NCBI GenBank assembly: GCA_002342225.1
Contig: DDPO01000157.1
Coordinates: 26,059 to 36,788 of the forward strand
Source: Bdellovibrionaceae bacterium UBA2466
GTDB taxonomy: Bacteria > Bdellovibrionota > FAC87 > UBA2466
Direction of reading: 5' to 3'
Length of the DNA stretch: 10,730 bases
How positions within the stretch are numbered: position 1 is the first letter of the stretch; each line of letters starts with the position of its first letter. Below, one piece after another: positions 6,883 to 10,730 of the stretch. The translations under genes were made by a program, and so were the position numbers. The notes under the pieces were generated by a model. It did no database searches and was not told where the DNA came from. It saw only the letters and a program-made list of their open reading frames with translations.

Positions 6883-8247
6883 ATGAAACAGGACATTTTG
6901 ATAGTAGATGACGATTTAGCCCTATTGCAAGCTATCTCGGTCAGCTTAAGCTCGTCTTACACGGTTCATTTGGCCCAAGATTCGGCAAAAGCACACCAAA
7001 TTTTGAAGTCGCGCAATATTCCAGTCATTATTCTGGATCTTCACCTACCTGAAATTTCTGGGCTTGATTTGTTGAAAAACTGGAAAAAAGAATTCCCTGA
7101 GACAGAAATTATTTTTTGCAGCGGAGAACAAAAAGTCGACAAAGCTATCGAATGCATAAGGCATGGAGCTTCGGATTTTATATCCAAACCATTCAAGAAA
7201 GAGGACCTTCTTTGTCTGGTAAAAAGAACTTTTGAAAAGTTTGAATTACGAAAGAAAAGTGAAAAACTCCAACAGCTTCTTAGCCCAATGCCTGTGGAGT
7301 TTATAGGAAAGTCTAGCGCTATTCTCGATGTCCTAGAAAAAGTAAAGATTCTAAAACATCAAACTCATTTAAATGTCATGCTTTTGGGAGAAAGCGGAAC
7401 TGGTAAAGAGATCATGGCAAGACTTCTTCACCAGCAGGAAAATGATAACGACCGCCCTTTTGTTGTGGTTAATATGCCTGCGATTCCTTCGAACTTGATG
7501 GAAGCCGAACTTTTTGGGGTTGAGAAAGGAGCCTATACAGACGCAAAGCAAAGCCGAGCAGGCAAGTTTGAGCTTGCTGATGGTGGAGATATTTTTCTCG
7601 ATGAGATTGGAGATCTCCCGCTCGACACACAAGCCAAACTTTTAAGAACTCTTCAGGAAAAACAGGTAGAGAGAGTCGGCTCTTCACGTAGCAGATCAGT
7701 TTCTTTCCGAGTTGTTTCTGCTACTAATCAGCCACTTTCTGAACTAATGAATAGCAAGCAATTCCGCGAGGATGTGATTTATAGATTGAGCGATATGGTG
7801 CTTTGGCTTCCCCCTTTAAGAGAAAGAAAAGAAGACATTCCGTTACTGGCGGATTACCTTGTTAAAAAACACGCAGCTTCCCATCATGCAACACAGATCA
7901 GCTCCAAAGCAATGCAAACGCTAATGAATTACGACTGGCCAGGTAATGTAAGACAACTTGAGTCCACTCTAAAAAGAGCCCTGATTTTTTGTAAATCGGG
8001 TTCTATAGATTCTATCGAAATTTACGACCCAACAACATTCAATCCGACGGGTAAGTTAACTTCACTGAGCAATGTCCAAGTTTTAGGAGCCGAAGATTTT
8101 GACCACCAAATCAAAAACCATGAAAAAAACATTATCCAATCTACTCTACAAAAGTTTGGGGGGGATAAAGTTGCGGCTATGAATGCCTTGAAATTACCCC
8201 GAGCTACGTTCTATAGAAAATTATCTCAGTTGGGCTTAGCCAACTAA
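6883..8247 (+). CDS. NtrC-family sigma54-dependent response regulator
   Basis: This 454-residue enhancer-binding protein has the classic three-part layout. The receiver domain (1-120) has Asp9/Asp10, phospho-acceptor Asp52, Ser80 and Lys102. The AAA+ domain (about 139-370) has Walker A GESGTGKE at 169-176, Walker B IFLDE at 237-241, Arg fingers in the FREDVIYRL segment (294-302) and WPGNVRQLE at 352-360. A Fis-type helix-turn-helix lies at about 412-452. It should bind upstream DNA and remodel sigma54 RNA polymerase once phosphorylated. The sigma54-contact loop, normally GAFTGA, reads GAYTDA at 216-221. No sensor kinase is in the window, so this is an orphan here. The ATG at 6883 follows GGGAGA at close spacing. 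An in-frame TTG at 6856 would add nine residues and is less likely. Its probable target or partner is the barrel gene 18 nt downstream, by proximity only. Confidence 0.94.
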   Translation: MKQDILIVDDDLALLQAISVSLSSSYTVHLAQDSAKAHQILKSRNIPVIILDLHLPEISGLDLLKNWKKEFPETEIIFCSGEQKVDKAIECIRHGASDFISKPFKKEDLLCLVKRTFEKFELRKKSEKLQQLLSPMPVEFIGKSSAILDVLEKVKILKHQTHLNVMLLGESGTGKEIMARLLHQQENDNDRPFVVVNMPAIPSNLMEAELFGVEKGAYTDAKQSRAGKFELADGGDIFLDEIGDLPLDTQAKLLRTLQEKQVERVGSSRSRSVSFRVVSATNQPLSELMNSKQFREDVIYRLSDMVLWLPPLRERKEDIPLLADYLVKKHAASHHATQISSKAMQTLMNYDWPGNVRQLESTLKRALIFCKSGSIDSIEIYDPTTFNPTGKLTSLSNVQVLGAEDFDHQIKNHEKNIIQSTLQKFGGDKVAAMNALKLPRATFYRKLSQLGLAN

Positions 8248-8265
8248 ATAGAGTATGATTAGAGC

Positions 8266-9063
8266 ATGGTAAGAGCACTTCCGATTCTGCTTGTCTTGGG
8301 ATTACTGACACCCGTTCTTGCTTTCTCCAAAATTGTTGGGGTCCAGCCCTCTCCGATACCGGTCAACGGAATCTTCATAAGACCCACTGGAATTCTTTTT
8401 ACTCCCTTTGCTTCAGCAGCCAGTATTAATCCTGCCTCTTTACCGAGCCCGGATTCTCCAACGGCTTTGCAACTTGCCTATTCCCCCTCTCGAGGAAACG
8501 AAGCACAAAATATCTATACTGGTATTGCCACGGCTTCAAAAACATTTGGATTTGGATTTGGGTATTTCGGATCCTTAGGGGACTTAAAAACTATCAATGG
8601 TGGTTTTGCGGGGCTTGGATTCAAAAGCGATTTGCATTACTACGGCTTTAGCTACCGAGACGATGATTTGAGTTCAAATAATCTAAGCCATTTTGATCTG
8701 GCTTATCAGTACACCGACCCTAGGGAAAACCTATCTTATGGGGCAGTTGTTCGAAGTGTGAATAGCCAACCTTTTGTAGATTTTGGAATAGGTTATATTG
8801 CAGACCGATTTTTTAACATTGAGTTTAATGTAAGCACGCCCAAAATCAGTCAGTTGGGAAATGGAAACTTTACTTTAATTGGCTCTTCGAATTTTGGCGT
8901 ATCTCCGCAAATCACCGTTCACGCTCAACTCAACTACTTAACCCAAAGCTCTAAAATTGAACCCGTGATAGCCGCTAACTACTGGCTTTCAGATAACGCA
9001 GATGCACTTCTCCAATTCTCTGCTCCCAATGTCTGGTCGCTGGGATTCTCTCTTTTCTTTTAA
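8266..9063 (+). CDS. Predicted outer-membrane beta-barrel protein, function unknown
   Basis: This 265-residue exported protein matches no family I can name with certainty. Residues 1-19 form a clear signal peptide (MVRALPILLVLGLLTPVLA, cleavage just after). The mature part is rich in Gly, Ser, Asn and aromatics, with alternating hydrophobic/polar strands such as FGFGFGYFG (94-102), LHYYGFSYRD (123-132), FVDFGIGYIA (170-179) and VWSLGFSLFF (256-265). It ends in Phe preceded by a strand, the usual recognition signal for outer-membrane barrel assembly. The segment ASINPASLPSP at 52-62 resembles the NPA motif near the start of FadL/PorV-like barrels, a weak hint of a transport-type pore. The ATG at 8266 has only a modest AGAG upstream. 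It lies 18 nt after the regulator and is probably cotranscribed. Its stop overlaps the convergent acyltransferase stop by 4 bp. Confidence 0.8.
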   Translation: MVRALPILLVLGLLTPVLAFSKIVGVQPSPIPVNGIFIRPTGILFTPFASAASINPASLPSPDSPTALQLAYSPSRGNEAQNIYTGIATASKTFGFGFGYFGSLGDLKTINGGFAGLGFKSDLHYYGFSYRDDDLSSNNLSHFDLAYQYTDPRENLSYGAVVRSVNSQPFVDFGIGYIADRFFNIEFNVSTPKISQLGNGNFTLIGSSNFGVSPQITVHAQLNYLTQSSKIEPVIAANYWLSDNADALLQFSAPNVWSLGFSLFF

Positions 9064-9779
9064 TCCTTATTTAAAATTTCCTTACACCAATGCTGCCACT
9101 TAGAACAGTCCTCATCCGGTACATCGACCGTAAATGGATGTGAAAATTCAATCTCTGCACTTACACTTCCCTCTTTAAGCAGTCTCCATAGATGAGGAAC
9201 AAAAGCATCGTCACCAACAAAAGCTGCAATCTCTTGGGGGCAATACTTAATTCTAAAACACTGAATTTGTAATCCACGAAGTTTGGCTATTTCAAAAGCC
9301 CCCTTTCTCCATGGTTTGTCTTCTTTCACTGTTGTTGTTCCTGAAGGAAAAATACAAATGCTTTGCCCATCTTCGAGACACGCATCTCCTATTTTTTGTA
9401 CTGCTAACTTTCTAGACTCTACCGATTCTCTCTTTACAAAAACGGTTCCCACAGCACGACATGCATCTCCGATGATAGGCCAACGACTGAGTTCAAACTT
9501 AGCAACAAAGGACACTGGAGCCGTCGCCATCACTAAAGGAATATCTAAATAGCTCACATGATTTCCAACAAACAAAATAGGCCGCTCTGACACTGAAGCT
9601 CCGGTTGTCTTTACCCGAACCCCCAAGTTGTCGAGCGAAGCCCTTGCCCAATCTTTTTTTATTTGCGTTATCAGCGCTTTTCCATTGGGAAGATTTTTAG
9701 AGCGAACTCTTTTTATCTGACCAGCATGCTTAGCCGTTAAAGTGAACACTTTTAAAAGTCGTATAATGAGGGGAAACAC
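9060..9779 (-). CDS. PlsC-like 1-acylglycerol-3-phosphate acyltransferase, altered FPSGT motif
   Basis: This 239-residue protein of the PlsC/LPLAT acyltransferase family should transfer an acyl chain to a lysophospholipid-type acceptor at the inner membrane. Block I is NHVSYLD at 73-79, with the catalytic His74-X4-Asp79 pair intact. Block II is GTVFVKRES at 111-119 with Arg117. Block III reads FPSGTT at 144-149, where most members have FPEGT, so the usual acceptor-binding Glu is Ser146. Block IV (about 171-179) lacks the common Val-Pro-Val. The start is GTG at 9779, since an in-frame stop lies two codons upstream. A GGAAAG lies 11 nt away, so initiation may be weak. It could make phosphatidic acid, or act on another lipid such as a lyso-ornithine lipid. 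The substrate is not decided by sequence, so I give no gene symbol. Its stop overlaps the barrel gene stop in a TTAA. Confidence 0.88.
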   Translation of the reverse strand: MFPLIIRLLKVFTLTAKHAGQIKRVRSKNLPNGKALITQIKKDWARASLDNLGVRVKTTGASVSERPILFVGNHVSYLDIPLVMATAPVSFVAKFELSRWPIIGDACRAVGTVFVKRESVESRKLAVQKIGDACLEDGQSICIFPSGTTTVKEDKPWRKGAFEIAKLRGLQIQCFRIKYCPQEIAAFVGDDAFVPHLWRLLKEGSVSAEIEFSHPFTVDVPDEDCSKWQHWCKEILNKD

Positions 9780-9830
9780 TTTTTATCTAACTTTCCATTT
9801 CATTTAATTTACTTTGAATCTCGCCTTAAT

Positions 9831-9862
9831 AAAAAAGGACCGAGCCTTTCGACTTCGGTCCT
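9831..9862 (-). terminator. Intrinsic terminator after the Ala/Pro/Lys-rich protein gene
   Basis: AGGACCGA at 9836-9843 and TCGGTCCT at 9855-9862 form a perfect 8-bp, GC-containing stem with an 11-nt loop. On the minus strand the stem is followed at once by a run of six T (A-run 9831-9836 on plus). It lies about 30 nt after the stop of the small exported protein (9891) and upstream of the acyltransferase start, so it should separate the two minus-strand genes. No comparable T-run follows the stem on the plus strand. Confidence 0.85.
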
Positions 9863-9890
9863 CTTAAATTCAGTCTCTAATTTTTACAAA

Positions 9891-10151
9891 TTAGTGAGCT
9901 GGAGCTGCTTCTGGAGCAGGAGCTGCTTCTGGAGCAGGAGCTGCTTCTGGAGCTGCTTTAGCTTTTTTAGCTTTTTTAGCTTTTTTGCCAGCTTTGTGAT
10001 CTTTGTGCTCAGGAGCTGGAGCAGTTGCATCAGCTGCTGGAGCTGCTTCAGTTGGAGCAGCAGCATCTGTTTTTGGCATTTCGTGGTGATCAGCAAAAAT
10101 TGCTGTGGTTCCGAATAGTGCAACTACTAGAGCGATGATTACGTTTTTCAT
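9891..10151 (-). CDS. Small exported Ala/Pro/Lys-rich repeat protein, function unknown
   Basis: This 86-residue protein has a textbook signal peptide (residues 1-20, MKNVIIALVVALFGTTAIFA, with AIFA before Asp21). The mature part of about 66 residues is low in complexity: a His/Asp/Glu-rich start (DHHEMPK), an Ala/Pro/Thr/Glu stretch, EHKDHKAG, a basic KKAKKAKKAK tract at 56-65, then EAAPAP repeats ending in APAH. It has no Cys and no aromatic residue after the signal peptide, so it is probably disordered in the periplasm, possibly bridging envelope layers or binding polyanions or metal. That role is speculative. Translation should be strong: AAGGAG at 10157-10162 is five bases from the ATG. 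It has its own terminator downstream. Two minus-strand frames remain open here because of the repeats, but only this one has the signal peptide and ribosome binding site. Confidence 0.85.
   Translation of the reverse strand: MKNVIIALVVALFGTTAIFADHHEMPKTDAAAPTEAAPAADATAPAPEHKDHKAGKKAKKAKKAKAAPEAAPAPEAAPAPEAAPAH
9902..9952. repeat. Tandem 18-bp repeat encoding EAAPAP units
   Basis: The unit GAGCTGCTTCTGGAGCAG occurs perfectly at 9902-9919 and 9920-9937, with a third 15-base partial copy at 9938-9952. On the minus strand it encodes repeating Glu-Ala-Ala-Pro-Ala-Pro near the C-terminus of the small exported protein. Each unit is a whole number of codons, so gain or loss of copies would keep the frame. 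Confidence 0.92.
9961..9987. repeat. Tandem 9-bp repeat encoding Lys-Lys-Ala units
   Basis: GCTTTTTTA at 9961-9969 and 9970-9978 is followed by GCTTTTTTG at 9979-9987. On the minus strand each 9-mer encodes Lys-Lys-Ala, building the basic tract of the small exported protein. It is immediately next to the 18-bp repeat block and, like it, in frame. Confidence 0.9.
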
Positions 10152-10263
10152 AGTCTCTCCTTAATTAAGTTGAATCGATTCTTACTTTTTCAAGGAACTG
10201 TTCCCCAATCTAAGTAAGACGGTAAAAATACCGCATCAAATTTCGCTTTTACAAGCTTTTTTA
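10152..10263 (-). promoter_or_regulatory. Leader and possible promoter of the small exported protein
   Basis: The AAGGAG ribosome binding site is at 10157-10162. A possible sigma70 promoter on the minus strand is TTGTAA at 10249-10254 and TATTTT at 10225-10230, 18 bp apart, each a 4/6 match. A perfect palindrome (CGGTA 10220-10224, TACCG 10229-10233, 4-nt loop) overlaps this -10 and could be an operator or a leader hairpin. No strong terminator for the upstream dehydrogenase is visible, so read-through is possible. Confidence 0.35.
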
Positions 10264-10730
10264 TTAAATTTCCCTCTGTGGTCTGGGTTCAGAACGGGCT
10301 TTTATTTTGAAAACTCGGATAAGAAATGAAATCATCCCAGGAAAAAACCGATGCAAACGAACTACCCACCAGCCATGGGCCGTTATAACGCGCTCTCTCT
10401 TCCGTCGATATATGGCATTGACGATTTTTCTTGAAGCCGTGTTAGCATCCATCTGCAGCCACATAGGAATGGGGTCTTTGGCTGTTTCTGCCAGAGATCC
10501 TTTATTGTTGACTCGCCTTATTTCGGAAACAACAAAACCAGGAGCAATGTGAGTCACAGCTATTCCGCGAGGCAATAGCTCATGATACAAAGCATCACAA
10601 AGAGCTCTCACACTAAATTTACTCATTGCGTAAGCTGAAATGCCGGGAAGAGATACGTAACCATTTACACTTCCAACAATCGCAAGCCTTCCTCGGGTTT
10701 CTGCCAAAGAGGGAATGGTCTCCTTGATAG
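10264..10730 (-). CDS. Short-chain dehydrogenase/reductase (SDR), C-terminal part cut by window edge
   Basis: The frame is open from the right window edge to a stop at 10264, giving 155 visible codons. This is a fragment whose N-terminal NAD(P)-binding TGxxxGxG region lies outside. Visible landmarks are the catalytic Ser in IVGSVNG, and Tyr and Lys in AYAMSK (Tyr codon 10630-10632, Lys codon 10618-10620), with the usual 13-residue Ser-Tyr spacing. They are followed by the PGFVVSEI loop after the active site, where classical SDRs have PGxVxT. These are marks of the classical SDR family of NAD(P)-dependent oxidoreductases. The tail has a hydrophobic stretch (FFPGMISFLIRVFKI) followed by basic residues, which may associate with the membrane, as in DHRS7- or DltE-like members. 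A TTG near 10707 is not the true start, because coding continues upstream of it. The substrate cannot be inferred. Confidence 0.9.
   Translation of the reverse strand, partial: IKETIPSLAETRGRLAIVGSVNGYVSLPGISAYAMSKFSVRALCDALYHELLPRGIAVTHIAPGFVVSEIRRVNNKGSLAETAKDPIPMWLQMDANTASRKIVNAIYRRKRERVITAHGWWVVRLHRFFPGMISFLIRVFKIKARSEPRPQREI

Noticed and set aside
7369-7687. Two minus-strand open frames inside the regulator gene
   Set aside because: They are antisense shadows of the AAA+ domain with no recognisable protein features or start signals.
9894-10118. Plus-strand open frame rich in Ser/Trp/Cys/Phe over the same repeats
   Set aside because: It is an antisense shadow of the repeats with improbable composition and no start signals.
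9884-10123. Open frame on the minus strand rich in Leu/Gln, overlapping the small exported protein
   Set aside because: It is the +1-shifted reading of the same tandem repeats. It has no signal peptide, and the strong ribosome binding site serves the other frame.
10245-10266. Small GCTT-ttac-AAGC hairpin followed by T-run on the plus strand
   Set aside because: The four-bp stem is too weak for a terminator, and no plus-strand gene ends there.

Overview
The window is about 10.7 kb of compact, moderately AT-rich bacterial chromosome. It carries eleven protein genes, two of them cut by the window edges, and I see no tRNA, rRNA, CRISPR array, insertion sequence or phage gene. LpxC (lipid A synthesis), a periplasmic thiamine-binding protein, a predicted beta-barrel and several signal peptides point to a Gram-negative, lipopolysaccharide-making organism. 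The mix of an NtrC-type enhancer-binding protein, an exported TPR protein and a small exported Ala/Pro/Lys-rich repeat protein resembles Bdellovibrionota or another delta-proteobacteria-like lineage. That placement is an inference from gene content and was not tested.

Left end (1-1224): the first 17 codons of a galU-like UTP-glucose-1-phosphate uridylyltransferase run leftward off the window. They diverge across a 217-bp intergenic region from lpxC on the plus strand. Both genes supply envelope polysaccharide or lipid precursors.

Minus-strand operon (6677 down to 1229): five genes are packed head to tail: an exported TPR protein, prmA (ribosomal protein L11 methyltransferase), thiB, thiP and thiQ. 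The junctions are 31 nt, a 4-nt ATGA overlap, a second 4-nt ATGA overlap and a roughly 13-nt overlap, so translation is probably coupled. thiBPQ encode a complete thiamine/thiamine phosphate ABC importer. I see no TPP riboswitch ahead of it. The operon ends only 4 bp from the lpxC stop.

Plus-strand pair (6883-9063): a full-length receiver/AAA+/Fis sigma54 activator is followed after 18 nt by a predicted outer-membrane beta-barrel protein. A 205-bp divergent region separates this pair from the TPR operon and holds a reasonable sigma70-like promoter for the regulator.

Right end (9060-10730): three minus-strand genes are a PlsC-like acyltransferase with an altered FPSGT motif, a small exported Ala/Pro/Lys-rich protein built on tandem repeats and followed by a clear intrinsic terminator, and the C-terminal part of a short-chain dehydrogenase that runs off the window.

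Most of the window is ordinary housekeeping and envelope biology. I found no convincing new multi-gene system. The items most worth a second look are the repeat protein, the regulator/barrel pair with its GAYTDA loop, the acyltransferase motif change, and the coupling of thiamine import to prmA.
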